Part shown: piece after piece, positions 13,201 through 27,857 of the stretch
Position numbering within the stretch: the first letter of the stretch is position 1
Layout of the letters: every line of letters starts with the position of its first letter
NCBI GenBank assembly: GCA_038049695.1
Contig: CP142453.1
Location: forward strand, 3,316,501-3,380,500
Length of the DNA: 64,000 bases
DNA from: Cinnamomum chago
Taxonomy: Eukaryota > Streptophyta > Magnoliopsida > Laurales > Lauraceae
Reading direction: 5' to 3'
Position numbers and translations under genes: made by a program
The notes under the pieces: model-generated
What the model was told of the DNA's origin: nothing
What the model saw: the letters and a program-made list of their open reading frames with translations, nothing else
Database searches by the model: none

Positions 13201-16200
13201 ACAATGCCAAATCAGTCGCTAGTATTTCTGAAATTATATAAAAGTTCCGTTACAGTTCTTAACAATCCTTATAAACATTGGTACCAATATGGGCAATATA
13301 GACAATATAAGCATTGTCATGGATCGAAGGAGGCCAAAGATCAACACCAACCGCTGGGATGTTATTAGTATGGCGATGGAGTTAGAAGAGCTGTTAGGAT
13401 AATTTTTGAACTATTCTATCCATCAGGTACCTCAAGGCTCAAGCTATCCAGTAAGGAGGAGAGATCATGATAATGATGAAAAAGTTAAGGTTTGACCTTC
13501 CTCAAATTAAGTGTGGTATTGACGAATCAGTTGACACCACAGCATCACCCCTAAATAACTGGTTTGTTGTAATTAACAAACATCGTTATTGTCAACATTC
13601 AAGAGTTAACTCATGAATAATTATAAACTTATGATACACTCGTAATTTGGTACTGTGTTAAATGATTTCCATTAACTAAATTAAGGGATGAACATCACAC
13701 CTCTATGATTGATTTACCTACGTCATCAGATTTTCATATTTATAGATTTTTCATTATTTCTACTTTTTTTTTGGTAACTTTCTAGGACCCGCTCAGCTAA
13801 GTTGGCCCCATAGCAATATCAAGTCAATCTGACTCAAACAAGTCGTGTTCCACTTGAATGAGCCTCAAAGGGATCAATCGAGTTAACTAGGTTTTGATGG
13901 TGACAAAGTATGACCCAAAAAACAAGATTTCCTCCTTTTTTTTTCTTTTTGGTAGAAAGAATTTAACTCCATGTTCCACATATCTTCAACTCTAACTCAT
14001 TTATATAAATAGTTAAGCAATTCCTTAATGACTACAGCAACGCATATCAATCCTCATCTACTTCCAATATTAAGTAGAAATGTAGAAGTAGATTAACAAT
14101 ATCTAAGTCAACCACCCCTTCTAATTCCATAGCAATCCTTCATTGGTCGTGGGCCAGCACACAATGAAAGAAAATGTCACCAAACTTCCAACTTGAGAAT
14201 ATAAACGGGCAAGTTCCGATATAGATGTAAACTTTTTCCCAGTTGAATAAAAATACAAGCTACAATACATTAGAGAGAGAGAGAGAGAGAAGTAGAAAGG
14301 AATAAATAACAGAACCTCTAAAAAACAATATCAAACCTGGAACATCATAAAAAGAAATATCCACAAACGATGGAAACTATGGTAAAGATGAAGAAATGTC
14401 CGGTGCTCTACAAATGAAGTCTTTCTCCCTCGATGCTGACTTCCAGCAGATGTAAACCATCCCTACACAAAAACAACATAGGAATAATATGTGGGAGAAG
14501 ATCAACGTGAATCAAGAAGGTGATCAACAATGTGTGAATAGGGAAGAAAACAATAAACTACAATTGTTAGATAATACGACGCTCGTATTAGTGCTCAATA
14601 CATACTGCATAGATACTTCTAGGGTACAAACTTAGCATAGCCTACTATTAGAAGTCCATTATTTTTTACAATTCTTTTTTTTAACTTCTCAACATTAAAA
14701 AAAAAAAAAGTTAAAAGAGAAACATAAACAACAACAATTCATCGATTTGAAGATGCTTCAAGGGGTCATTTGTTTGCACTCATCTACATACATAAATGGT
14801 TCACATGCGTAACCATCACGCATGTGTCACATTTGTTTTCACAGATTTATGCATGTGATGTGTAAATGAGTTGTGTTAATGAGACCATTCACAGACCATT
14901 TTCACACATCCATAGGTGTGAAAATGGATCACATCCCTTTTTGCAAAAGGCACTGGTACAGGTTAAAAAATAATGTGTTGGGCCAGCTGTGAGATTGATT
15001 TTTTTTAAAAATGTGTAATGAGTACCAAAGAAGATTTGATTGTCAGCCAATTTGACAATGGGCACAAATCCTTGAAGCATATGGACCTCTTTTTTCCACT
15101 CGTACCCATCAAATAGGGCCACCATGAAAATTTTCAACCGCGTGGAATAAGTGAGATCCAATTCTGCATATGAAAAAGAAAAAAGTGAAATTGGGTCCAC
15201 TGTCAGATTAGGGGAAAAAGTTTGAGCACTTTGGGGATTTTGTAGCCTCCACATATGTAAGATAACAGTGGGCCCATCTCCTATAAGAGTGCAGACGCAG
15301 TTTGGTCGGGGCCTTCAAAGGAGGTGGACATTTGTCAGTTTAGATTTTCAAAATGTGGATCTCACAGTGGAGCTCTCTCCCTCCATCACTCATTCCCACT
15401 ACACTGTAACATGCTGTAGATCGATCTCTCTCTCTCTCTCTTCCTTTTTTTCCCCAATGCATGAAAGAGATCTCCCCATCTCTCTCACTTTTTGGTTTTA
15501 GTGCTTTCAACAGATGTTAAGAAAATATCAGCCGAGGCCGACATTTATTTACATGATATGGTTCTAAGACCGATTCACGGTAAAATATCATCAAACAACG
15601 GATCGACGCCAGCACGTATTAGTGAATATTTGAAACCGTGCCGACCATGATAAAATGGGGCACAATATTGTCCAAGATATGGCTGCGTACCAAGTATCTT
15701 TGATCAAGTGATGGTCCAAATTGCATCTAGGGCAAAAAACCAAAGAAAACAATATATATAGAGCACTATAGTTGAACGTTTACTGCCTTGGATGACTTTT
15801 CAATCTTTATTATTACAATTTTGTGTTTCTGGGTATAGACACTGTTATTTCAAAAGATTCCTTTGATTCTTGGGTTTCTTGCATCGCTCTATACATTGGT
15901 AAGGATTGACTATAGGAGTTTTCATTTGAAGGTTAGATCTAGGGAGACCTACCCTGTTTTGTTCTTGGAGAAACCCTCCATATTTAATAAGTGGCTTCTT
16001 TGGGGTTCGTTCATAATATTAACAAAATCTTCCTTCTAGTAAGTCATTAAAACTCACTAGTTACTATTTACTAAGGAGAGGAAGGGAAACGAAAGGGGGG
16101 GGGGGGGGGGGGGGGGGGGGAGGGGGGGGTGGTTTGGTTTTGTTGGCGGGGGCCAACAGGGCTACTTCAAGGGATGACAAAACAAATTAATAGATGTTTT

Positions 16201-19200
16201 AACGCAGCAGGGATACTTGATTATTGCATTTTTCATTTGTTACTAGATATAGGGAACTTGGAGTTTCTTTTAGGGTTAGCCTTAAGTGTGATTCTCCCCT
16301 CCCTTTCCATATGCGTGCTTTTTTTTTAAGGGGATTATTCTCGGAATGGCCTAGTCATCAGTTATTTTTTGACGTTTAATTGAAAATGCAATTACCATAC
16401 ACTGGAATCAGCTAAAGAATCCACGATTAAGTACTACAGCTGAAATAATCAGCAAGTGGACCAAACCACACAAGCAAGCTTACATGGTATGTGAATCATT
16501 GCAGTAGATAAACAACCCAGCAGATGAAATAAAAAGGGGATAACGATAACCACCAACCTTAGTCCTTGTCTTCGGCTTCTGAAAAAATGGTTTATTCAAG
16601 TTCCATGGCCAATTTAGGTCAAAGCATTGGAGTGACCTACAAAAATTTTATAAATAATTAACTAATTAGCAACTACATCAAGAAATCATCATCTGCAGGA
16701 AACCAATATAAATCCAAAAAGAGGCAGCATTACCAAAAGTACTCATTAAAATCATCATAATTTCTCCACGCAGAATGAGGTGCTCGTCCATTGTTATTAT
16801 TTGCAGCTTCCTATAAGCCAAAAAAAAAAAGTCAAGCAGCAAGACAACCAAATCAACATAAGTTCCTGTACATGTCAAGCATAATGTCTACACACATGGG
16901 TGGAACTTCCTTTTTTTTTTTTGGCGGGGGCGTGCATGTGCGTGCGTGCGTGTGGGTGGGTGGGTTGGGCTGAAATTGGGGTTGGGCTGAAATTTTGAAA
17001 ACCCACGCTATAGTTCATATTAGTTTTTTTTTTTTTTTTATCTATGGAACCCCCCCTGCCCCTCCTCTCCCCAAAACAAAGAAACTGTTATTTTTATATG
17101 GAGGGCACCCCCAAGCAAAATTTCCTGGTTTCGACCCTGTCCACAACCTGTAAATGAATCCAAAAATTTGATGAAGCCACCCAGCGACATATATACAAGA
17201 ACTACAACAAAATATTTGCAAGAGTACTTATACAATCATAATCAGAAACCAGCACACACCGTCAGGTTTCTTGCGTGCTCATTTAAACAAACTGTGTTTG
17301 TGTGTGTGAGATAGAGCGACCGCAAATTGATACTTGATAAAATAAGGCAAAGACGACAACAATCAAGATGATGATTATAATCATATATGCAACTCCCAAC
17401 ATTCCTCATTGATTTTTTTATTTTTTTTAAAAGGTTGGTATTGCTGAGTTGGAATCATCCCTCATTTGTTCAGGGTTTAATCTTTTGTCCTTTTTTTAAC
17501 TGAAGTGTTCAGTTAACTAAAAGAGGTAGAGAATAAGAAGAAACACAGGGTTGATAAACTTACTGCTGCAACAATTCCATAAAGAGGAGCAATAACTTGA
17601 TTGAGGAACGATACACCATTTTGAGAATTACAGCTATTGGCTGGCTGTGGAATTTCCTGCCGCATAATCACCTCTAATTCCCTTACCATCTGCACGTTTC
17701 AGATGATAGCTCAAAATTTTGTTTTTTATGTTCAAAACAAAGCTAAAACATTTAGAGAGAGAAAGATGAGCTTAGTAAAGACATATTAAGCGAATATCAA
17801 GGAATATGCTAATTTACAAAAATACTAATATAGGACAGGACTCCAACTAAAGAATGCTGTGTTCATAAAAGCACATCAATACAATTCTTAATTCTGATTT
17901 TACCTTAGATTCACATCGATAATTGGTACAATCAAGGAATACTCACACGCACACAAGCACATCAGCTTCTCTACCCATTATCAACTCTGATTTTACCTTA
18001 GAATCACATCAATTCTCCATTCTCAGGGAAAGAAAAATGGTACGGAAAAAACTCAGAACTATTTTTTTTTTTTCTCCAATTTAATATATAAAGAAGATTT
18101 TCTGAACATTGACCTGTGTAACGCCCCACCCTTCACGCATGCATGATATTGTCTGCTTTGGCCCACGGACCTCACGGTTTTGCTTCTGATGGGCTGAGGC
18201 GACTCTCGACTAGTTCGAGTGTGGGTCCCCTGCCGTGGCCTGGTGCAAGTGGGTGGGTCTCCATGTGGGCGGGCCAAGAGGGCTGGCAAGCTACAGGGAC
18301 TGGCAGGCTACTGCACAGGGACGTGCAGCCCTAAGGGGGGTGGAATGTGACGCCCTGGAGTCCCACATCGACTATAGAGAGGAAAGTGAATGGAGTTATA
18401 TGTAAGAGCTTACACCCTTACCTTGCATGAGGCCTTTTGATGGGTTGAGGCCCATCAGAAGCAAAACCGTGAGGCCCGTGGGCCAAAGCGAACAATATCA
18501 TGCATGCATGAAGGGTAGGGCGTTACAACCTGTGAGAAATACTTGGATTTAATTATATCATTTGATCATTTCTCCTTTTCTTTTTTGGTACAACAGCTGG
18601 TGGAGGGCATAAATTTAAGTTCTAATATTATGTATACCTCCACTTGGACATTTGGGACCACATGTTTATGCATTAAGTAATTTGTTTATTTCCAATAACC
18701 TAAGAGTCCTAGCTTTTAGACAGTACAAGTCTATTGGCAAGTATAGTTTCTATTTATAATAATTAGGATTTAAGCAATTCAGTTAATTGTGATTTTTAGA
18801 AAGTTTCTAATTATGTTGATTATGATTTTTGGAATGTCTCACAGAATTCTTGGCAACACATGCCTAGATATTTGGATGAAAAATCCAGTCTGTGGTGCAC
18901 ATCTACAGTCATGTTTTAACTAATCTTCAGCTTCGGAGGTGTAGGTTCATCAATCCAACCCACCCCACCCCACCCCATGCCCCAACACCAAAATCATCAA
19001 TGACATTTTTAGGATGTTGATAAGTGCTTAATTGTTTATAATTTGAGCCCTAATAATTTTTTTTGAAATGGTTACTTTCATTAAAGCAGCAGACAGTACA
19101 AGAGAAAAATACTGACTTGCTCAAAAGAAGCACAAGAAGAACAGAACAAAGAAGGAGACCCCTTAAACATATCTATATAGACTCAACAAAATAGGAAGCA

Positions 19201-22200
19201 ATCTCCTTCCAATGGTGCATTATCTGATCTATAGAGAAATCTTTGAATAACGGACTGGAGGACACCCACAGAGCGACTAGAAACTAGTTCTCTCCACCAA
19301 ACATCTTTGACTAGTTGAGACCCCTTCAAAACATCTGGAGTTCCTGTCCTTCCAAATTGTCCATAAAACTGCCAGAAAAGACAGTCTCCACAATTCCTTG
19401 CCTCTAGGGACCCCAGTTGGGGCTTTCCAAGCCTGGAACAGATCCTGAAGTGATTGGGGAAAAACCCATGAGCAATCGAACCACTCCACCACCGATCTGC
19501 ATATAAATTGAGCTGTGGTACAATTCAAGAGTAGATGGTCCACTGTTTCCTCGTCTCGTAAACACATGGGGCAACCGTTGACCACTATGCTCCCTCTTCT
19601 CTTAAGATTATCCATAGTCAAAATTCTTTTCCGAAAGGCCAGCCACCCAAATATAACCCTGGGGGGAGCTTTGAGTTTCCAAATGCTACTCAATGTGCTT
19701 TTCTCCCTCCTAGAGTTAGACAAAGCCTTAAAGAAGGAAGTAACGGAGAACCGGCCGTCCTTAGAGGCCATCCACACCCTCTCATCCTCTCCTCTTCCCA
19801 CCACGTGATGCCCCGATAAGAGGTCAAGGAGCAATAAGAGTTGAGACACCTCATGATCCTTTAAGTTCCTCCTTAAGATAGGGCACCAAATCACCTGACC
19901 ATCAACTAACGTCATATAGGCTTTAGCCCTAGCCACCTTGTCCACTGCACAATTGAACAGTTCTGGAAACTGAGCTGCCAGTGGCTTGTCTCCAACCCAT
20001 CGATCTTTCCAAAAAAGAATCCTCTCACCCGACCCAATTTGATACTTAATGTTGACCATATGGAGGTTTATGACCGAGGTAATTCCTTTCCAAACTGCTG
20101 ACGAGTTTTTATTGGCATCCTGAACATCCCATCCATATATGGGCAACCCATATTTCATTTCCAGCACCTGTCTCCAAAGGCCATCTGATTCCTCTCCTAT
20201 CCTCCAAAGCCACTTACCCAAAAGAGCTCGATTCATCTGCTTGAGAGGTCTGATTGAGAGGTCTAATACCCAAACCCCCTTCTTCCTTAGGTCTGCATAT
20301 AGATTCCCAATCTATTAGGTGATACTTCCTCTGAGTGTTATTACCATACCATAAGAATTCTCTCTGCAGCCTCTCATTTCTCTTGATAACCGAATCGGGA
20401 CACTTGAAGAGAGAAAAATAATATACTGGAAGATTCGACAAAACAACCTTGATGAGAGTTACCCTTCCTCCCATAGACAAATAGCTAGCTTTCCAAGCAG
20501 AAAGTTTCTTTCCACTCTTTCCACCACCGGGTTCCACAAAGATTTAGTAACCGGTCCCAAACATAAAGGCAGTCCTAAATAAGAAGCAGGCATCTCTCCC
20601 ACCTTGCATCCCAAAATCGCTGCATAATGGAGGAGTTTAGACTTCTCTGTTCTTATCCCTATCAGCTCACTTTTGAGAAAGTTGACTTTAAGGCCCGAAA
20701 CAACTTCAAGACATAAAAGAGTGGCTTTAACACTTCTAATTTGATCTTCATTTTCTCCGCAAAAGATGAGTGTCATCAGCAAACTGAAGGTGACTAATTG
20801 CCTGAGAGTTTCTTGCCACTCTAAAGCCTTCAAACAAACCTGCTCTCACTGCCCCTTTAATCATCCTCCTTAGAGCCTCAGCCACCAGAAGAAAGAGAAA
20901 AGGGGAGAGGGGATCCCCATGTCTAAGCCCTTTTTGAGCATGAAAGAAACCTTTTGGAGACCCATTTATCATGATAGAAATCTAGGCCGAAGAGACACAC
21001 TCCAGAACCCATTTTCTCCATTTTTCACCGAAGCCCATCCTGCCAAGCATGTACAAAAGGAACTTCCAGTCCACCATATCGTAAGCCTTCTCTAAATCCA
21101 ATTTGCAAATGAGACCTGGAATTCTTTCCTTGAACCTCGAGTGCACGCACTCATTAGCCACAAGGATGTCATTTATAATCTGCCTCCCCATCACAAAAGC
21201 TGCGTGTTCTTTTAAGATAATTTCCGGTAAGACATTCTTGATTCTCCCTGCTAGAACTTTAGCCAAAATTTTGTAAATACTCCCAATAAGACTAATAGGC
21301 CTGTAGTCCTTAATAGTGAGTTCCCCTACCTTTTTCGGAATAAGCACTATGAAGGAAGCACCCATGCCTTTAGATAGCTTGCCCCTCTGATGGAATTTGT
21401 CCATGATAGCTAGGATATCCTTTTTGAGCATCCCCCAGAATTTTTGAAAGAAGGCCATCGGAAAGCCATCAAGCCAGCCTTGTCCCCAACGAGGTCGAAG
21501 ACTGCTTGACGAACTTCTTTCTCTTCAAACTTCCTTTCCAGCCAATTGGCCCGATCCTCACCGATAACATCAAATTCCAAGTTGTCCAGAGTGGGTCTTT
21601 CCCATCCCTCAGTGGTGTAAAGAGAGGCAAAGTAGTCTGTGATGTGCTCAATAATTTCCTCTTTCTTCTCCAGTCTATTTTGCCCAACCATCATAGATGA
21701 TATCCTGTTCGTCCTTCTTCTCGAGGATGCCAACCCATGAAAAAATCTCGTGTTTTTATCTCCTTCCTTCAACCATTTGCATCTAGCCCTCTATCTCGAC
21801 ATTATTTCCTCCTCTCTCAACTTTTGATGAAACTCTTCTATCAAACTGTCTTTTCTTCCCCTCTTCCACTGACAGCCTGGCACCCTCCTCCTTCCTATCT
21901 AGCTCCTAGATGTCTACTAAAATTTTTGATTTTCTGCTCCTCACATCCCCGAAGTTCACTTTAGCCCACTCCTTAATTTTCGTTTTTAGCAGCTTCAGCT
22001 TAGTGACCAGTCTATGACCAGCCCATCTTTCCACCTTGATATCCTCCCACCACCCTTGGATCAATCTTGGAAGCTGTTTTTCCCCTAACCAGATTAATTC
22101 AAAATGGAAAGGAGTAGGTCCCCAATTCTCACATTCAGAATCTATTAAAATAGGGCAGTGATCGAAGGCAGGCTTTGGCAGGGCTAGTTGGATGACATCT

Positions 22201-25200
22201 GGATAAGCATCCAACCAGTCTGTGGTGACCAAAAATCGATCCAGTCTAGACATGACACAGTTGCTTTGGTGGTTTGACCACGTAAAGGAAGCTCCTTTAA
22301 GCTGCAAGTCCACCAAGGAATGTGAGTTGATCCAATCCGAGAATCGTCTCAGGTCACCTGTGAATGTAGATCAACTGCCACAAACAAAAGATGCAATCAA
22401 CTAGGGCATGATTGGGTAACATCCTCAAAGAGGAATCCTCTCTCTAGTGTTTCTCGATTCTGAAGAGAGGAAAAGTGAGAGGGTTTTCTAAATCCTCCCA
22501 ACCCATCAAAAATCATCTCTTCCACTTATTCCTCAGTCTCCACCTCTCCCCATTGAATTTTGCATATCCACAGAGGCAAAGAAGCTCCTGAGCTACAAGG
22601 AATGACTACTCCTGAGTGTTTCCTAAACTTGAAATCCAATGACTCCACCCCTCAGGAATCCTCGGAGAGGATAGCATGATTCCAGGAGAATGAAGAGAGG
22701 ATTCCTCTCTGTTTTCCAAATGTGCCTTTAATGAAACGCATATTTTCCTTGGAGTCTCCTTCCAAAAGTGAGTATCTCCACAACTCTCAGGATTCCTCTA
22801 ATGATTGCCAAACTCCAAGTAACCATTCTATAAGATTCTCCTCCATTTCTTCACTTCTCTAGACTTCTAAAGCTTTCTCGCTTTGGCATGGAGTACCCAC
22901 TATTCCAATTCTTTACCCCAAACACCCCAAAATTGTGAAAATAGAAACATTCAAATGTGCAGTATAACTTCTAACAAACCGGTCAACAATTTATAAACAA
23001 AAAAGCATCTTCAAGCTGTTAAAATGTAGTAGATGAATGTAACAAAGATAAAGGAGAATCAACAGTTATTTTTCAAAAAGTTGATTTATTAACAGTAAAG
23101 ATGCCTTAATTTTTCTATTAAGCAACACCCTACAATGAAATTGCGACCCAAACTATAGAATGAATTTGCAATACTGTTACACCCCGTCCCGAATTAATCA
23201 AGATTAACACTACTTAATTGAGATTAGTGTGGATTAACCGTGTTTAATTATGTTAATGGTGGTTAATAACCAAAATGAATTAAATTAGTCTCAAGTGAAT
23301 GAATTGTAAAATGGACTAAGTTAATTCAGTTGGTTTAGACTCAAATTGATGAGATTAAGGACTTTCTTCAGTTGGTTTAGACTCAAATTGATAATATTAA
23401 GGACTTTTTCGTAAATACGAATTTTCGCATATTTTGTCGAATACGGTACTTCTTGATACCATCATGTGTATTTCAATGAGTACATTAGTTTTCATAATAT
23501 GCTCGACTTCATTTGACTTGAAATGAGTCAAGAGAGTCTTAAATTGACTTGAAGTGTGAATAAGTGTAATGGATGGGGTTAAAATGCAAATTTCTTTTGA
23601 TATGGGTTGAGAAGAACCCAAAACTCAATTCTTTCGATCATTTTGTTTTCAAAGTAGCTGAGAGAAAGAACCCTAAGTTTGTTTTCTTCCTTTTTCCCAT
23701 CTTTCTTCATCAAAGTGTTCGAGCAAGAAGATTTATAAGTGATTTAAGCAGGGGAAATTGATTTATTCATCTTCCTCATCATCTTCTTCAATTTTTTTGG
23801 AGCTAAAGTTAGAAGGAAATCTCAGATTTTCCTTTCTTCAAGCTACAAAGTAAGTGCCAAGAGTAAGTCCAGCTTCAATTAGGTTCTTTAGACTCTTTTT
23901 ATCCCAAAACAACTCATGGAGTTCATTTTTTATTGTTTTCATGATGTTAGGGTTAGAGAAAGGGTTTCAGTGGAATTGTCTCAAATTAAGCTTGAAAGAA
24001 AAGGGGTTTTTTTTGTGAAACTCGAATTAAAGGCAAGTATAAACAGTTGCTTGTGATTAGATGCTATTTGGTATAATTTTCTTTTGGTTTTGTTATGACT
24101 TATGATTGTGATTTCAGCCCTATTCTGCTTAGAGATTGAATTATGTATATGGGTTGATTGAATGGATGGGAGATGTTTTGAATAGTAGAATGATGTTGAG
24201 GAGGGGACAGGAGCTCCCATAATCTGTGTTGTGCAGGTTGTGAATCTTAGAAGTCTGTTAGAACTCTTAGAGTTCAAATTCAGAAATTCTGAAGCTCTAG
24301 GTACAGTTCGGTTAACCGACAGGTGACCGAACTCGTTTTGGGAGAATTTGAGTGGAAAACAAGCATTCTAGTTTGTTAACCGAAGGTGACCGAACTTATG
24401 TTCGGTTAACAAACAATTGGTGTTCGGTCGACCGAATAGCTGACCGAGTACACCTGTAAGTTTCAAAAACTTGGAGGTTTCTGGAATGTTAACCGAGGGG
24501 GTTTGGAAAATGGAATTTAGAAGGAAAATGTGAGCTTTTGGAAAGCTAACCGTAAGTAGCCGAGTAACATTCGGCTAGCCAACTTCCAGAGTTCGGTAGG
24601 TTCACTGAACAGTTAACCAAAATTGAAGATTTCAGATTTAATTTCTGATTTTCTGGGAAAAGAGCCTATTGATTATTTCAAGGCTATTAATGATGTTTAG
24701 GCCTCCATAGGTGTTAATTAAGAGGATTTTAATGTACAAATTCTATAAAATTGTGGTGTCCATCGAGAATAACACGTACATTAGATAGCCGATGATTACA
24801 TCTGAATGGTTGGTTGGAACTGAGACTAAAGTGATTAGAATTGTTAAGGTTTATTCCTTCTATTGTCTTAAATAGAATTATGAATTGAATTGAATCCGAA
24901 AATAATTATATATTGAATTGAATCCGTTAAATTGAATTTGAAATGGATTAAATATATTGAATTGTATTGGTTCTTGAGTCTGGTACTACATAGCTATTTT
25001 ATTAATGCTCATTAAAGAGCTTAAATGAATTCCTACTGCAGTAGATGATTTGGGAGTGTTATGGAGCTCCGTGGTAATGTCAGCAGGTCGGGGCACTAAT
25101 AAATCCTACAATAAATGATATTTGTATAATTGATTCCTTTCTTTATGGGATGGGAAGATGTGAATTGAAATGAAATGCTACTGCAGTTGCCAAATAGAAA

Positions 25201-27818
25201 TGACTCTTAATGATTTTGAATGATGTTGCATTTGTCTAATGTGAAGTTTAGACAAATTAAATGTGTATTTTAGCATATAAAATCATAGATCTGTCTATAC
25301 ATTGCTGAATCGTCATATTCACAGTGGTATTAATGGCATTACAGGCCCAACTGCCCGTGCCGGCCCTGCCAAGGCCGCAGCGCAAATGGAGGAGACAACT
25401 TCGGTTCCTCCAGGAGGACTAGTTGAATGGGACAAACGCGATATCATATGATTATGATATTGAGAGTGGGACAGTAATGGAAATCTTTTGGAAAGAAATT
25501 GTTTTTGAAACGATTTGTAGTTGTCATCCTTGCATTGTATTTTAATTATGCAATTGAATGTTTCAAGTAAGATAGCTGAGAATTGTTTGTATTTAGAGGA
25601 CGGTGTACAATTGTAAATGAATCCTTGAATATGATTTTCCGCATAAGTGTATATTGACAGATGTAAATGTATGTTTATCCCTTGTGGTTTCGTTTTAACT
25701 TCGATTAATTCAGAGTTCACAGGAGTAAGTATGGTCGCGACTCGGGATTAACTCGGATTTAATTATAATATCGGGCTCGGGTCGTGTCAAGAACATACAC
25801 ATCTGAAAAAGAAAATAGGAAATATGTTATGTACAAGATTGAAGAAAAATAACATTCCAGCAATATAGAGAGAGAGAAAATGTGAGGTGGATGAAGAACA
25901 AAAATAGGAAACTGGTGTAAATAGAGTAGATCGTTCCAAGGAAACTTACATGATGAAATATGTAACATAGGCACTCGGGCAGAAATCTAATATTGGCAGC
26001 TTCACCCCAGATAAGAAAGTACAAAGAAACGAACAATATCTTCTTTTCCTTGCTTAGTGCCTCCAAACTGCACAAAAGATCATAATAAAAAAATATATAT
26101 ATTTTCCTGGTACTTATTCACTGACACAAAAGGGTCACCAAAAAATAACAAATATAGAACAAGGGCAACAAGATCAATAAATTAAGACAGGACATACTTG
26201 TTCCAAACAGCTGGAATATTCAAGTAATTGCACCACTTCATGTAGTTCTCAAGGGACTTGAAAAACACTTTCTGCACAGCAGCCTCATCCATTTGCTGCA
26301 GCAGAAGACAGGATAGGGTCACAGCTGAAGCTTATGAAGCTGTTATTGTAGAAATAGAGGCATATAGGGCTTTGTACTGACTACTGAGAAGGAACAAATG
26401 CAATGTAGAATTGAGAATTCTATTATTCTATAGAATATTAAGCTGAAGGGTTTCTGAGATGATTTGTATTGTTGGTTACAATTTTGACAGTAAGTTATTC
26501 TTCTCTCCTCCATTATCTCTCATAACTACCCACTTCTTATCCCGCATGCAAGACCTATTTTATCTCATCTAACTACCCATGTCTATTTTCCACTTTTTCT
26601 CTTTTGATTTTGTTAAACCCCCTTTATATCCACATCTCACACTTCATTTATGTAGATCCTCCCACTTTGCTCTACCTCACGTCTCATATTCTCTTTCTAC
26701 TCTACCTGCTCTCAACTGTGAAAATAGGTACTGTCATATGTTTCCTTTTTTTATTTTATTTCTGAAAATTTACTATTGTGCATTGTATTTGGACTGCCAT
26801 TCAAGTCAATGCTTATTTTCCAATTGTATGAATATTTGATTCGCATTATATGGGCATACTCATGCTCAGCACGGGTTACCGCGCTAGTAAAGACTAATAA
26901 CCATTAAAAAAGCATGTCGACGGACTAATAAAGCCGATACACTGATAGTGACAATACTTCAACTAAAGCAAGTTGATATTAACAGACACCTAATCATAAC
27001 CATAGAAAATTGTGGATTGGTACTATGACTGAAACCCACGACCATGGTTTCGACCATGCTATGCTTCAATATCATGCATAGTCTAGTTCCAAAAGAAATA
27101 AACTTATGTATCAGTAAAATGGAACTTTTAGGAGTGGATATATATGGCAAACGAAAAGCAAGTGAAAAGACAAAAACATGATTCCATCAATCGAGGTAAT
27201 GCACGGCAAAAATCTCCCATCCATAGGATACCATCAGTCACAACTACTCAACTAGAGATTTCTAATGAGTCCTGAAAAGCGCACATTTGCATACACATTT
27301 TGGACCATTTTAAGGGCTTATTGATATTAAAGAGCTTCATTTAGTGTCAAATCATGTTTTTATGCATTTAGGGTCCATTGTAGTGCATTCATGCGTAGTT
27401 TGCTAAAAAAAATCACATTTTTTGCATAAATTCATGAAACCTGCCATTTTTGGAGATTTATTTTTGGAAAGTCGGTTATTTTTGGTGCATCAAGTAGGGT
27501 CCCATACATCATCCATTTAAATTCCTTATAAAGAATTATTCTTGAATCCATTTGTTTTAATTTGTGTAGGAGAAATCATGAATGGGACTCACATTGGTGA
27601 AATTTGAGAAAGATCAAGGGTAAGCACCGTTACATAACGGCCGTTATGTAACGGTAACGGCCGCTAACGCGACGATATTTTGCTCATAACGCTAACGTTA
27701 GCGTTATGGGCCAAATATCGCCAAAATAACGCCAGTTATGGCCGTTATTTTCAAAAGATCGGCCGTTACCGTTATAATGGCTGATATTTTGAAAATATCG
27801 ACCAAAATATCGGCCGGC

Positions 27819-27857
<39 letters not shown>

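Noticed and set aside
15570-15650. Very small hAT element (CACGGTAAAATATC to GATATTTGAAACCGTG-like ends)
   Set aside because: The flanking 8-mers do not match, and the ends may be chance in a region with many such words.
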